A DNA stretch of 64,000 bases from Aerococcus mictus (GCF_003286595.3 NZ_CP132985.1:1922001-1986000); one strand, 5' to 3'; numbered from the stretch's first letter, positions 34,607 to 45,161 are shown. A program made the numbers and translations. Notes: generated from the letters alone by a model not told the origin.

Positions 34607-36100
34607 TTAGCCTCCATATTGCACTTGATAGCTTAAAACAAAGTAGTTTCTCTTATTATTTATTTTCACCTTATCAAAATCATTGTGTACTTGATCTAAG
34701 ACCTTAGCGACTTTATGGTAAAGACCTTGGTCAGGATATAAATAGAATGAAGTCAATAAATGATCATTGACATATTCCAGTTCAATGTCAATTTTCACCG
34801 TGTCTTGAAGCTGGTTTAAGCTTTCTTCAATCGTATTGGTGATTTTCAGCCATTCATTATTCTGACTAAAATTTTGGGCTTCGGGAATTTCATCCTTCAC
34901 AGTGATCTGCCGATAAGTGGAATAGTGATTAGCGCCTAGGAGTAAATAGCCCGCTATGGTGGGATTGTTAATCAATAGCTGCACATTTTGATTGAAGTGG
35001 CTCTTATCACTAATTAAGTCTTGCAAATAACTCTTTAATTCCTTATATTCCCCTAAATCAGTTAGGCCATAGATAACATGAACTTTATTGAGAAAATCAT
35101 GGTTCTGCTTGACTAATTGCTTGGCAAAGTAGTGGGAATTCTCCAGCTGGTTAACTAAATCAATCACTTCTAAAGCATTACGTAATATAAAAAGATAGCC
35201 TCGTTTCTCCCGGTTGACAATAATCGGAGCCACAGAACCGACATATTCATCCTCGTTGACCGACTTAATCAAAGACATAAATGCCTTGTCCTTTACCTTT
35301 AAATTAGGGAAAATTGCAGAATAAGGTTGGTTGAGATAGTTGCCAATATAGGTGATTGCACTATTATTCTCAAAACGGATTTTCCCTTTTGGATCAGTGA
35401 TTAGGATAGCCATATCGGTATAATTAAACATGGCATTGCGCTCTTCCACTACCTGGGCAATTTCTTCAGGTTCCATTCCCAACATGCGGTTCTTTAAGGA
35501 ATAAGCCAACCAAATGGCCATTATCCCTGCCACAAGAAAGGCGACCAAGATAGAACTGATCACTGTGTGTCTAGCCTGATCGAATAAGAGATTTAACTTG
35601 GGCAACATGATCCCTAAAGCTACTGCGCCTACCACTTGATTCTCTTGATTGAGGATAGGGACAAAGGCACGCATCGACCGCCCCATAGGGCCTTGCCCTG
35701 TCCGGGTATAGGATTTACCATTGAGGGCATCATACTGGTCTTGTTCTCCCTGGAAGGGACTTCCAATTAAATGACGGTTGGGGTGGGTTAGTCGGGTACT
35801 ATCCTTAGTCATTATCACCACATAATCCAAGCCAAAGCGAGCTTCTTCAGCAGAGGCATAGTCGATAATCTGCTGGGAAAAATGCGTATCTTCAGCAGAG
35901 GACTGGATAAAGGGATCGTCCGCAATTTCATGGCCCACTTTTAACAACATGTCCGCTTGAGAATCGACAATGGTCTGCTTACTGGACCGAGTTAAGATAA
36001 AAAACATGATTAATAAGGTAACAATCACTAAAGTAAAGGTCATGTATAGGAGTCGAAGCAGCAGCTTATGTTTATGAAAAGTTTTTCTTAGAGAGAGCAT
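34607..36100 (-). CDS. CitA/DcuS-type sensor protein with degenerate kinase domain
   Basis: A 497-residue membrane sensor. TM1 is at residues about 12-36, an extracytoplasmic PDC-type domain at 37-168 (with GQGPMGRSMRAFVPI), TM2 near 172-196, a PAS domain about 210-310, then the histidine box LVKQNHDFLNKVHVIYGL near 330. Oddity: after this box I find neither the N box (N-x-x-x-N-A) nor the D-x-G-x-G and G-x-G-L ATP-binding loops of histidine kinases; the C-terminus is unlike HATPase_c. ATG 36100 follows AGGTG. It may be an adapted sensor without kinase activity, or depend on another kinase. Confidence 0.8.
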   Translation of the reverse strand: MLSLRKTFHKHKLLLRLLYMTFTLVIVTLLIMFFILTRSSKQTIVDSQADMLLKVGHEIADDPFIQSSAEDTHFSQQIIDYASAEEARFGLDYVVIMTKDSTRLTHPNRHLIGSPFQGEQDQYDALNGKSYTRTGQGPMGRSMRAFVPILNQENQVVGAVALGIMLPKLNLLFDQARHTVISSILVAFLVAGIMAIWLAYSLKNRMLGMEPEEIAQVVEERNAMFNYTDMAILITDPKGKIRFENNSAITYIGNYLNQPYSAIFPNLKVKDKAFMSLIKSVNEDEYVGSVAPIIVNREKRGYLFILRNALEVIDLVNQLENSHYFAKQLVKQNHDFLNKVHVIYGLTDLGEYKELKSYLQDLISDKSHFNQNVQLLINNPTIAGYLLLGANHYSTYRQITVKDEIPEAQNFSQNNEWLKITNTIEESLNQLQDTVKIDIELEYVNDHLLTSFYLYPDQGLYHKVAKVLDQVHNDFDKVKINNKRNYFVLSYQVQYGG

Positions 36101-36200
36101 ATGAATCACCTGGCTGGGTTAATCTTTATCAGCAAAACTATATATTATAATAAAATAAAACACCATTGAATGAAATAATTTCTTAACCTCTAAAACACAA

Positions 36201-36264
36201 AAAAGCTATGTCATTATCTACCCTCATACCCCTAGAGACGTAAATATCATATTCATAGCTTTTT
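36201..36264 (-). terminator. Terminator after the decayed mur operon
   Basis: AAAAGCTATG (36201-36210) pairs with CATAGCTTTTT (36254-36264) around a long loop. On the minus strand it ends in TTTTTTG. It separates murR from the sensor gene. Confidence 0.6.
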
Positions 36265-36349
36265 ATTTAAATGTATTATATATAAAAAATATTTAATCAC
36301 TTTTGACGACGTATATTCACTAGCTCCTCTACTCCATGACGACTGGTTT

Positions 36350-37160
36350 CTAAACTAGTAAGAGTTTTTTATACGTAGTCGATAGGAAATATAGAAATAA
36401 GATATCATTTAAGAATAGATGATTCAGTAAGGAGATCATTGCTCCAGCACGCAGAGACGCTTCACGATATTGAGCGACTAAGAGCTGGTAATCTGCTTGT
36501 TTTTGTAAGTTATTCCCTGAGCTTGATGTCATTACAATGACTTTGATATTTAATTCATGAGCCAGATTAGCTAATTCAATCACTTCGTGGGTTTGACCAG
36601 AATAGGAAATGAGTAGAAAAAGAGAATCCTTAAAGGCCGTTCCCATGGCTGAAGCCAATTGATGGGAATCCTCATAATTTAATATTGTTTTTCCTACTCG
36701 AGCAAATTTCTGCACTAAATCTTCACCGACAAGATGTGAAGCACCCAAACCATAGCAATAAATAATCGGTGCATTAATCATCAGATGAATAATTTGATCT
36801 AAAGCATCTTCATTAATTAATTGACTGGTTTCTCTAAAATTATAATAAGACTCTTTCAATAACATTGTCATGATATTTTCTAAATTTTCCCCAGGTTTAA
36901 TATCCGTTAGTCCCTCTTCAACAACTAATTGACTCTCTGAAGACAGTTTTATTTTTAACTGCGAATAGCCCTTCAGTCCCAATAGACTGACAAAAGCGTA
37001 CCACAGTAGAGATACTGGGACCAGACTCTCTGGCGAGTTCTTTGACATTCATTTGAATGACGTCATCAGCATGTTCAATAATATATCTCCCAACCTGAGC
37101 TTCAGACCCCGACAGCTTAGTCAATTTTTCTTCAATACCTAATAAAAAATAATTGGACAT
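36350..37160 (-). pseudogene. murR: murR, RpiR-family MurNAc regulator, frameshifted
   Basis: The first frame (37160-36918) gives a normal RpiR helix-turn-helix up to TVVRFCQSIG. It then runs into unrelated residues. The expected continuation LKGYSQLKIKL and the whole SIS domain (YGLGASHLVGEDLVQKFAR, LISYSGQTHEVIEL, VMTSSSGNN) are in another frame ending at 36350. One extra base around 36975-36980 explains the switch. MurR normally represses the mur operon and is released by MurNAc 6-phosphate. Last gene of the operon, two bases after murP. Confidence 0.85.
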
Positions 37161-37162
37161 GA

Positions 37163-38625
37163 CTATCTACCCGTTATCTTAGCGTTTTTACTAAATGAAT
37201 CAGCATTCTGTGCCTCTTTCGGCACACCAAAAAAGTAAGTCGCCACGAAGCCTCCAGCATAAGCAGCGAGCAAGCCTAAAGCATAAGCCATCCATTTTCC
37301 ATCAGCAATTAATGGGATCAATGCGACACCACTAGGACCAATTGCTGTCGCACCAACACTGCCTATTCTTCCAACAACAGCACCTCCGATACCATCACCA
37401 ATACATGCAGTGATAAAAGGACGACCTAACGGTAAGGTGACGGCATAAATCAAGGGTTCACCAATACCTAAAATCCCGACAGGTAGGCTCCCTTTAATAA
37501 TATTGACTAATCGACCATTACGACGACATTTAAGCCATAGCGCTAAAGCAGCTCCAACTTGACCTGCACCTGCCATCGCTAATACTGGCAAGAGCTGTGT
37601 GGATCCAGGTGCATTGATCATTTCAATATGGATTGGTGTGAGTATTTGGTGTAGTCCAAACATCACTAAAGGTAAGAAGATGGCCCCGAGAATAAAGCCA
37701 CTAAAGGCTCCTCCAACATTGAGTACCCAATTCACCACACCCACTAAGCCAGCTGAAACCCAACCAGCGATTGGCATAATTAAAAAGATCGTCATTAAGC
37801 CTACTGTTAATAGGGAAAGCGTTGGCGTAACAATAATATCTAGGGAATCTGGAACAAACTTCCGCAATTGCTTTTCAACGATTGATAGTAGGAATACAGC
37901 TAAAAGTACCCCAATAATCCCCCCTTGTCCTGGAGCTAGGGTTTGACCGGTAAATATATTCTTTAAGGGATTTTCTGGCGTCATTCCTGTTAGATAAATG
38001 ATTCCAGCAACAATTCCCCCTAAACCTTCAGTAGCCCCAAATACTTTGGCTGCATTAATCCCCACATAAATATTGAGATAGGCAAAGAGGCCATTTTTAA
38101 TAATATTTAGTATGGTTACAGCACTACCCCAAGTCGCCGCATCTAAATTACCGGCAGTTATGAGATTTTGAAATACCGAGGCAATCCCCCCAATAATACC
38201 GGCACCTACAAAAGCAGGAATTAGCGGAACAAAGACACTCGCTATGGTACTAGTAAAAGATTTAAAATACGAAGGTTTATTTTTTTCTTATTTTGATTAG
38301 CAATTTCTTCTGAATGAGAGCGATTACTAGTCAAATGAGGATCTAAATTTTCATCAATCCTTTCCGTATGTGAAATTCCACTTAATTCGTTCATTTCATC
38401 AGCTACTTTTTGTGAGATACCGGGGCCAACAACAATTTGAAGCGTATTGTCGTCCTTAACTATTCCTAAGATGCCCTCCTCTTCTTCTAGGGCTGATAGG
38501 TTCACTGCTTGAAAATCCTTAATATCAATCCGAATCCGTGTCATGCAATTATAGATTTTATTTGTATTTTGCTTTCCACCAATATATTCAAAAATATTCT
38601 TTGCTAAGCGTTCTTCTTTACTCAT
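37163..38625 (-). pseudogene. murP: murP, PTS EIIBC for N-acetylmuramic acid, frameshifted
   Basis: An EIIB domain of the glucose/sucrose type (38625-38242, active cysteine in KIYNCMTRIRID) is cut off after the linker. The EIIC domain ([20 protein letters not shown] onward, including [17 protein letters not shown] and [17 protein letters not shown]) continues in another frame. The shift lies in a run of seven A residues on the coding strand (38280-38286). No EIIA is present, as in known MurP, which borrows EIIA-Glc. It overlaps murQ by four bases. A homopolymer error cannot be excluded for this gene alone. Confidence 0.82.
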
Positions 38626-39538
38626 TTTTCCCTAGCCTCGCCTTCAATAATTTTGTATATAAAACCATCTGCTTTTTGGAGTAAATTTTGAGATTCTTCA
38701 AAAGAAACTTTTTCAGCTAACATCACGACCGCATTCTTCACATTAAAATGACTAGCTACTAATGCCTCATGTGCTTGCTCATAAGAAGCTTCAGTAATAT
38801 TACTGATAATTCTTGTCGCCCGATCTTCTAATTTTTCATTGGTGACATTAATATCGATCATTAAATTCTGGTAAACCTTACCAATTTGGATCATTGAAAC
38901 CGTTGATAACATATTCAAAACCAATTTCTGTGCTGTTCCTGCTTTGAGTCGAGTAGATCCAGTTAATATTTCTGGTCCAACGATTACTTCAATACTTATT
39001 TTAGCTAGTGCAGAAATTACTGATTCATCATTGCAAGAGAGCGCAATCGTCTTAGCGCCAAGCTGATTGGCATATTTTAAACCGCCCATAACATAGGGCG
39101 TTCTTCCACTGGCACTGATCCCTACTACAGTGTCTAGCGGACTTAGCTTAATATCTTTTAAATCATTTTTTCCTAACTTTTCATCATCTTCGGCTCCTTC
39201 AACGCCTTTTGTCATTACTCGTTCGCCCCCAGCAATGAGACCAGCCACCATATCAGGAGAGGTTCCAAAGGTAGGGACACATTCTGCCGCATCTAAAACC
39301 CCAAGCCGTTCACTCGTCCCAGCGCCCATATAGATTAAGCGTCCATCATGATTAAAGGAATCAACAATCATTTGAATAGCTGCTTCAATCTTGGGCAAGA
39401 CCCTGCTTATGGCGCTCTGAACATTATCATTTTTCGTGTTCATAGTTTTTAATACTTCTAACACAGATAACTTATCAAGACTAAAAGTAGACTTATTCTT
39501 GTTTCTGTAGTTAATTTTGCTAAATCTTCCTTAGACAT
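38622..39538 (-). pseudogene. murQ: murQ, MurNAc-6-phosphate etherase, frameshifted near the start
   Basis: The body (38622-39464) is a clear etherase with YMGAGTSERLGVLDAAECVPTFG, VGISASGRTPYVMGGLKYA and TGSTRLKAGTAQKL; the acidic and basic catalytic region is intact. The N-terminus MSKEDLAKLTTETR starts from ATG 39538 but is in the wrong frame. NKSTFSLDKLSVLEVL continues correctly after the missing base near 39492-39498. The enzyme cleaves the lactyl ether of MurNAc 6-phosphate to GlcNAc 6-phosphate. A shorter protein could still start at an internal ATG, but it would lack the N-terminal segment. Confidence 0.82.
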
Positions 39539-39570
39539 GAAATCATCTCCATTGGATTAAATACTTTTGC

Positions 39571-40616
39571 TTACTGCCGATAAATTGGATTAGGGGAGTA
39601 TCTTCCGAAGTAATCAATCCGATCACATTGACTGAAGGGGCACGAAGGGGTACTAGGTAGATCTTTCTTGATAATTTCAAATTCCCCTTCATACCTACCA
39701 GCTAAGTTGTTATCGACCGTGATGCTCCCCTTGTTTCGAAAGGTTTGATTGGAAGGTTCAATAGAATCTGTAATTTTTCCTCTAGCACATTGACTCCTGA
39801 CTACGTATTCACTAACATCTGGACGACACATCTAAACCTCTTGAAAGTAGGGGTCCTTAGCGCTTTTATAATTATCATCATAAGAGCCTTGTAAGAGAAT
39901 AATTCCATCTTTTATATAATAGGAAAATTGTTCTAAATTTTGCTTTGATAAATAAGGATCGCTTAGATAAACCTGGTCAACATTATATTGTTTAAGCATA
40001 GTTAAACTAACCACAAAAGGTTTCTTCCCTCTTAACCTCTCAAGGGTAGGTAAACCCTGGTATACCGGTCCATGATAAGGTTGATTTCCAGGAACGAAGG
40101 CTTGCACCGTTAAACCATACTGATGAAACAGCTAGTTTTTTTGCATAAAGTAATCCTCTCCGAGTCCGGTATAAGGACGAGGATAGTAATTTTGCCAAGC
40201 AGCGATATACTCTTTATCTGCTCCGTTGGCAATAATTTCCTTGATATCATTTTCTTCAATAGTTGAAGCATTTATCCCTAAATGAATTTTGTGAGTCAAT
40301 TTTGCAATGACTTCGTTAGAAAATCTATCATCTAATCGTATTCCAGTAATTCCCCATTGAGTTAAAACTTCAACCTTGTCCAAACTGATGCCAATCTTCT
40401 CTAATGAAGCTAATGACATATCTACCATTAAACTAAGCTGTAGCGTTTTACAAAGGCTAGCTAAATCTTGCAGCCGTTTGAAATACTTTTCTTGATTTCC
40501 CTCTGGAATCTGTATCGAAGTAAAACTCCTTGAAAACCTCCCTGTTTCATGCTTCCAATATATGCTCTATCTTCATGACTTAAATTACTATTTAAATAAA
40601 CAGAAAACCCAAACAT
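39571..40616 (-). pseudogene. mupG: mupG, 6-phospho-N-acetylmuramidase (DUF871), multiply disrupted
   Basis: DUF871/MupG enzymes hydrolyse MurNAc 6-phosphate-GlcNAc disaccharides. Here MFGFSVYLNSNLSHEDRAYI starts at ATG 40616. There is a frameshift around 40515-40520 before IQIPEGNQEKYFKRLQDL, then in-frame TAG stops at 40132-40134 (after EDYFMQKN) and 39832-39834 (after DPYFQEV). The rest (FVPGNQPYHGPVYQGLPTLE, LAGRYEGEFEI) is well preserved. It is first in the operon. Three lesions make a sequencing artefact unlikely. Confidence 0.87.
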
Positions 40617-40631
40617 CTTTTCCTCTATCTT

Positions 40632-40645
40632 TTAAAACGCTTACA
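40632..40645 (-). promoter_or_regulatory. cre-like site upstream of the mur operon
   Basis: On the minus strand TGTAAGCGTTTTAA fits the cre consensus at all but one position. It lies 16 bases before the mupG start codon, so CcpA would have controlled this now broken operon. Confidence 0.5.
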
Positions 40646-40748
40646 TTTATAATGATACGTTAGCGGAAAAGTATTTCAATAAACTTAACATATTACAGGA
40701 AAAATTTTACATATAATTAAAATATATTTTAAGTTATCAAAACTAAAA

Positions 40749-40785
40749 AACCGATAAGTACCGCTTCGCTCAGTACTTATCGGTT
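40749..40785 (-). terminator. Terminator of the quinate/shikimate operon
   Basis: AACCGATAAGTAC (40749-40761) is the exact complement of GTACTTATCGGTT (40773-40785). On the minus strand it is followed by TTTTAG. It starts six bases after the permease stop. Confidence 0.85.
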
Positions 40786-40790
40786 ATTCT

Positions 40791-42149
40791 TTATACCGGT
40801 AAACTACCAGTTAATATATAGATGATGCAGAAGATAGCGAAAATAGGCCAGAGATATTTAATGTAGCGTTTTTGGTATTCAAAGAAAGTTTGTTGGGTTT
40901 GTGCGGTTAAAATATACAGGGCAGGAATAATTGGAGATATCATCCCAAAAGCTTGAGGAATCATAGAAGCTACTCCCGTTTGTAAAGGTGTAACGCCGAA
41001 TTGTTCCATAACATTTACCATCACACTCGAAATTCCAAAATAATAAGCTTCTTGCGGTAGGAAGACTAAACCTGGAATGGTAATTAAAGTATATACTAAG
41101 GCCATATGCTGGCCTAAGAACCTTGGAATCGCCTTAATTACTCCGAAAGCTAAGGCCTGAGACATTCCAGAACCATAGAGAATCCCACTAAAGGCACCTG
41201 CACCTAATGTCGCCATTGGTGGAGCAATGGCACCAGCTACATATTCACGAATCCGATCCATAACAATTTTAGAATCTCCAAAGTTGATTGTTGCTCCAAT
41301 GATACTTCCTAAAAGAAAGAGAACTGAACCATGCCCATAGCCTAGCATGAGTAGTCCAATAATAGTTAAAGTTAATAATAAATTCACCCAATACAAGTGA
41401 GGGCGTTTGTACTCTACTCGACGATTACGAATAGAAGCCAGCATTTTTTCTTTTTGGCCTTCATCTAGCTTGTCCTCCTTATCAAAATTGAGGCGTTGAC
41501 GTTCCTTACAACCGAAATAGAAGGCCAGACAAATGGTATACAAGATACCCCCAGTCATCCCTGGAAACAGAGCAAAAGAAAGATCCATTAATTCAATATT
41601 TAAAGCTGAGGAAATGACCGCAGCCGGTCCGCCCCAAGGAAGCATATTGAGAATAGTATTAGGCCCAATTATTAATAAAGCCAGTATAGGTAAACGCATC
41701 TCCATTTGTTTATACAAGTCCACAAAAGCAGCCAGTAAAATGATAACTGCCGTAGTGGTGTCCCCTGTCGATGAAACAGCAATCGATGAACAAACGGTCA
41801 GTATAGTTACTCGTAAAGGGTCCCCACGCATTTCTTTAATAAAAAATTCAATAATAGGATCGAAGAGACCTACGTCTAGCATCATATTAAAATAGAAAAT
41901 AGCAAATAATATCAAGAAGACCGCTGGTGCAACCCCGGAAACAATTTCACCAGTCACATCATCGATACTATAGAATACCCCTTCATAGATCCACTTAAAG
42001 ACTGCTTCTAATCCACTATCAGTAAATAAAACGATTCCAAGTCCAAACACCAAAGGAATAATGAGTAAGGACCCAACAACTGTTAATTTTTGACTTAATA
42101 GGAAATAAACAAAGGTACAAATCATCAATAAGGCAATAATGGCTAACAC
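40791..42149 (-). CDS. CitMHS-family carboxylate permease
   Basis: A 452-residue membrane protein with about twelve hydrophobic segments. It resembles the CitMHS (citrate-metal:proton symporter) branch of the ion transporter superfamily: AVFLILFAIFYFNMMLDVGLFDP near residue 75, SSTGDTTTAVIILL near 125, LPWGGPAAVISSALN near 170, and GAGAFSGILYGSGMSQALA near 315. The start is GTG with GGAGG seven bases upstream. A hairpin at 42169 lies between it and aroD. In this operon it may import quinate, shikimate or a related hydroxy acid, perhaps with a metal. Confidence 0.82.
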   Translation of the reverse strand: MLAIIALLMICTFVYFLLSQKLTVVGSLLIIPLVFGLGIVLFTDSGLEAVFKWIYEGVFYSIDDVTGEIVSGVAPAVFLILFAIFYFNMMLDVGLFDPIIEFFIKEMRGDPLRVTILTVCSSIAVSSTGDTTTAVIILLAAFVDLYKQMEMRLPILALLIIGPNTILNMLPWGGPAAVISSALNIELMDLSFALFPGMTGGILYTICLAFYFGCKERQRLNFDKEDKLDEGQKEKMLASIRNRRVEYKRPHLYWVNLLLTLTIIGLLMLGYGHGSVLFLLGSIIGATINFGDSKIVMDRIREYVAGAIAPPMATLGAGAFSGILYGSGMSQALAFGVIKAIPRFLGQHMALVYTLITIPGLVFLPQEAYYFGISSVMVNVMEQFGVTPLQTGVASMIPQAFGMISPIIPALYILTAQTQQTFFEYQKRYIKYLWPIFAIFCIIYILTGSLPV

Positions 42150-42168
42150 AATTCTTCCTCCTTCCCCA

Positions 42169-42199
42169 AAAAGCCGCTCTCCATAAGAAAGCGGCTTTT
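42169..42199 (-). terminator. Attenuator-like hairpin between aroD and the permease gene
   Basis: AAAAGCCGCT (42169-42178) pairs with AGCGGCTTTT (42190-42199) and on the minus strand is followed by TTTTT. It lies 12 bases past aroD and just before the permease ribosome binding site, so it should reduce read-through. Confidence 0.7.
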
Positions 42200-42210
42200 A
42201 CTTGCATGGA

Positions 42211-42969
42211 TTATTCCGCATTTAATGTCAATAAATTAAGAACATTATGCAAATCTTCTACGGGTGCTTGGCCCGGCGCGGAAACCTGGCCTAGGGCACC
42301 AAAACTTGCTTGAGACCCAAAGAGTTCGCCAGCTAAACGACTGACCATCCCTAGTTGCCCCATAGACATGGTGATTAAAGGTGTTTCAGCAACTTGATAA
42401 CGCTCAAAGGTGGCATTAAGCAGAGTCACGACATCTGCATTTTCATTAGGCATAACCGCAATTTTTGCGATATCAGCACCTTTTTCTTCCATCCTTGATA
42501 GGCGATCGATAATGGTTTCCTTTTTCGGTGTTTTGTCAAAATCATGATTACTTAGAATCACTTTAATCCCTTTTTGATGAGCCCGATCAATAAGTGTAGT
42601 TACCATGTCTTCAGGCATCATCATTTCGATATCCAATAATTCAAAATCTGCTTCTGCAATAATGGTCTGATAGAGTTTTTGATAGCCCTCATCATCCAAT
42701 TGGCATGCGCCGCCTTCATGTTGCGTACGGAAAGTAATTAACAATGGCTTGGGACAAGCTCCTTTCAATTTGTGACTTAGAGCAGCCACAGCGCCTTCTT
42801 CTAAGACGTCATCGAAATGGTCAATTCGCCATTCAATTAAATCGCAGGGTTCTTGGTTGATCTTTGAGAAAGTATCGATAATTGCTTTCTCGCTATTAGC
42901 TACTACTGGAATAATGACCTTAGGCCGACCCTTTCCGATAGTAACGTCTTTAACGACTACTTCTTTCAT
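42211..42969 (-). CDS. aroD: 3-dehydroquinate dehydratase, type I
   Basis: A 252-residue class I enzyme. It shows CDLIEWRIDHFDD near residue 40, TFRTQHEGG near 79, the catalytic histidine in ILSNHDFDKTP near 141, the Schiff-base lysine in ADIAKIAVMP near 167, and ITMSMGQLGMVSRLAGELFGS near 200. It dehydrates 3-dehydroquinate to 3-dehydroshikimate. It stands with a quinate/shikimate dehydrogenase and two carriers under a LysR regulator, which favours a catabolic or scavenging role over aromatic biosynthesis. Confidence 0.93.
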   Translation of the reverse strand: MKEVVVKDVTIGKGRPKVIIPVVANSEKAIIDTFSKINQEPCDLIEWRIDHFDDVLEEGAVAALSHKLKGACPKPLLITFRTQHEGGACQLDDEGYQKLYQTIIAEADFELLDIEMMMPEDMVTTLIDRAHQKGIKVILSNHDFDKTPKKETIIDRLSRMEEKGADIAKIAVMPNENADVVTLLNATFERYQVAETPLITMSMGQLGMVSRLAGELFGSQASFGALGQVSAPGQAPVEDLHNVLNLLTLNAE

Positions 42970-42983
42970 AATTGCTCCTTCTT

Positions 42984-44201
42984 TTATTCTGGCATTTCGC
43001 TAGTATCAACGACTTGATAGTAACGGATAAAGATAATCACACCGATGATAAATCCGATCGCAGCGATAATGACTTCAAATAACATCACAGCGCTTATATC
43101 ATAATTTTCAATTAACCAAGGACTGATATTAGGGATGAGCCATGAAGCGACACTCCCAAAGGTATAGAAGATACTGGTGACGGTACCTTTTCCTTGAGGG
43201 AACATTTCTCCCATAACCGTTAAGCCTAACTGCATAACACCACCAGCAGCAAAGAATCCAATCATTGCGGCACCAACTTTAAGCATCAATGGCGTTGGGT
43301 ATAGCCACATCAAAACGGCAGCAACTAAAGACATGAAAGTATAGCCTGCAACAAGTTTTACTGAACGTACTTTTGTCGCGACAACAGCTGTCACGAAGAC
43401 ACAGAGTAAGGATCCTACTGAGTAATAAGACATCAAAGCATTGGCTTCATTCATTGATAAACCCGCTGCCATTTGTCCATAAGTATTTAATGATTGCGAA
43501 ATTAAGTAAAAGGTAGCTTGGGAAATAAAGCCATAGATTACAAAGGCGATTCCTTCTATATACCATTTAGGTTTTGATTTAAATTTAACTGCAGAAACAA
43601 AGTCATCGCCACCGGTTTCTTCCGCTTGTTCTTTAGCATCCTCATCCGGGAAAGGCATTCTCCACATGGTTAACATATTAATTCCTAAAACAGCTACGGC
43701 AATAATAAATGACCAACCGAACCATAGGGAGTTATTGGTTAAGAAACCAATGATCAATGGCAAGAGGAATTGACCAATTTGTACAAAAGCTTTAATCAAA
43801 ACGTTTGCTGTCCCAGCATTTTCAGGGAAGGATTCCATTAAAGCTGGATATGTTCCTGAATCTAGGAATGAGTTAGATAAACCAGCAATTAAGGCAAAAA
43901 CAGAGGCCATGGCTACGCTATGGCTATAAATAAGTCCTAAGAAATAAGCCATGTAGGTTGCCATTCCCAAATAAACAAAAGGTTTCCGCCCAAATCTATC
44001 TGAGAGTGGTCCAGAAATAACAATAGCTATCAAACGACCAATACCTAACCAACCAATCACTGAACCGATACCCGCTAAATCAGTACCCCATTGCTCCATG
44101 AGCATGTTCTGGTTCTGGGAAATGATGATTACCCCCATACCATGGATAATATAGTTAATATATAATCCTAAGGCTGTGGGCAAGTAACGATTATTTCTCA
44201 T
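42984..44201 (-). CDS. MFS transporter, probable shikimate/quinate carrier
   Basis: A 405-residue major facilitator with twelve predicted membrane segments. The family A motif appears as GPLSDRFGRKPFVYLG near residue 60, and the cytoplasmic loop between TM6 and TM7 is at about 185-215 with acidic residues (FPDEDAKEQAEETGGDD). It lies between the shikimate/quinate dehydrogenase and dehydroquinase genes with short gaps, so it likely carries one of their substrates. Substrate assignment is by context only. Confidence 0.8.
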   Translation of the reverse strand: MRNNRYLPTALGLYINYIIHGMGVIIISQNQNMLMEQWGTDLAGIGSVIGWLGIGRLIAIVISGPLSDRFGRKPFVYLGMATYMAYFLGLIYSHSVAMASVFALIAGLSNSFLDSGTYPALMESFPENAGTANVLIKAFVQIGQFLLPLIIGFLTNNSLWFGWSFIIAVAVLGINMLTMWRMPFPDEDAKEQAEETGGDDFVSAVKFKSKPKWYIEGIAFVIYGFISQATFYLISQSLNTYGQMAAGLSMNEANALMSYYSVGSLLCVFVTAVVATKVRSVKLVAGYTFMSLVAAVLMWLYPTPLMLKVGAAMIGFFAAGGVMQLGLTVMGEMFPQGKGTVTSIFYTFGSVASWLIPNISPWLIENYDISAVMLFEVIIAAIGFIIGVIIFIRYYQVVDTSEMPE

Positions 44202-44234
44202 TTTACTTCCTCACTTTCTTCATTAAAGTAGCAT

Positions 44235-45116
44235 TTAATTATCCTTAAAGAGTAATTCGTGGATATATTCAACTGGCATGTCTTCACCACAGAAGTGTTT
44301 GAAAGCTACTGCTCCTTGATAAAGCATCATGCCTAAACCATTGATTGCTTTTTTAACGCCATGTTCCTTGGCAAATTTTAATAATTCTGTTTCTGCAGGT
44401 GAATAAACAGTATCAAAGACCACTAAGTCTTCACGTAAGAAGCTTGGATCAGTAATCACGGACTCATTTTCAAGCGGATGCATCCCTACTCCACTGGCAT
44501 CAATATAGATACTGCTCTTATCCATGGCTTCTTTCAGCGCTTCACGATTTTCTAAGTATTCAACAGTCGCTTTACAGTTCGTTTTTTGATTAATTCGTTC
44601 AGCCACACTCACTGCGTTAGGGTAGAATTCATCATCTTGGTTGAAGATATGTAATTCTTTAATTCCATCTAGAGCGCCTTGTACCGCAATAGCTGTCCCT
44701 GCACCACCACATCCAACTAAGGTTACTGTAGCATCTTTGACTTCAACGCCTTCTTCAGCTAAAGCCTTCATCGCTCCAACACCATCTGTGTTATAGCCAA
44801 CGAGGTGCCCTTTCCCATCTTTATTGGTTACTGTATTAACAGCACCAATCAATTCAGCACTTTCATCAAGTTCATCTAAGAGAGGAATAACTTTTTGCTT
44901 ATTAGGCATAGAAATATTTGAACCGCGAATCCCTAAAGCCCGGATACCTTGAATCGCATCGGCTAATTCGTCATTTCCTACTTCAAAAGCAAGATAGGCA
45001 TAAGGAAGTTTTAGCTTGGCAAAGGCTTCGTTATGCATCGTTGGTGATTTACTATGTCTAATAGGTGTTGCTAATAAGGAAATTAATAAGGTATGTCCGT
45101 CTAAACGTTCTGTCAT
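44235..45116 (-). CDS. aroE: Shikimate/quinate 5-dehydrogenase
   Basis: A 293-residue dehydrogenase: [20 protein letters not shown] near residue 14, with the substrate S-x-[17 protein letters not shown] near 70, with the catalytic [14 protein letters not shown] near 132; and [16 protein letters not shown] near 258. The usual AroE N-V-T-x-P-x-K motif is N-I-S-M-P-N-K. After the glycine loop the strand end [11 protein letters not shown] carries acidic residues, as in the NAD-using YdiB branch. ATG 45116 follows GAGG; more in-frame codons upstream are not needed. First gene of the operon. Confidence 0.9.
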   Translation of the reverse strand: MTERLDGHTLLISLLATPIRHSKSPTMHNEAFAKLKLPYAYLAFEVGNDELADAIQGIRALGIRGSNISMPNKQKVIPLLDELDESAELIGAVNTVTNKDGKGHLVGYNTDGVGAMKALAEEGVEVKDATVTLVGCGGAGTAIAVQGALDGIKELHIFNQDDEFYPNAVSVAERINQKTNCKATVEYLENREALKEAMDKSSIYIDASGVGMHPLENESVITDPSFLREDLVVFDTVYSPAETELLKFAKEHGVKKAINGLGMMLYQGAVAFKHFCGEDMPVEYIHELLFKDN

Positions 45117-45161
45117 TCGTATAACCTCTTTCTCTTTTTTCATAATTTACTTTCTATTCAA

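Noticed and set aside
38280-38286. Treating the murP frameshift as only a homopolymer sequencing error
   Set aside because: It could be, taken alone, but mupG, murQ and murR in the same operon have independent lesions outside long runs, so true decay is more likely.
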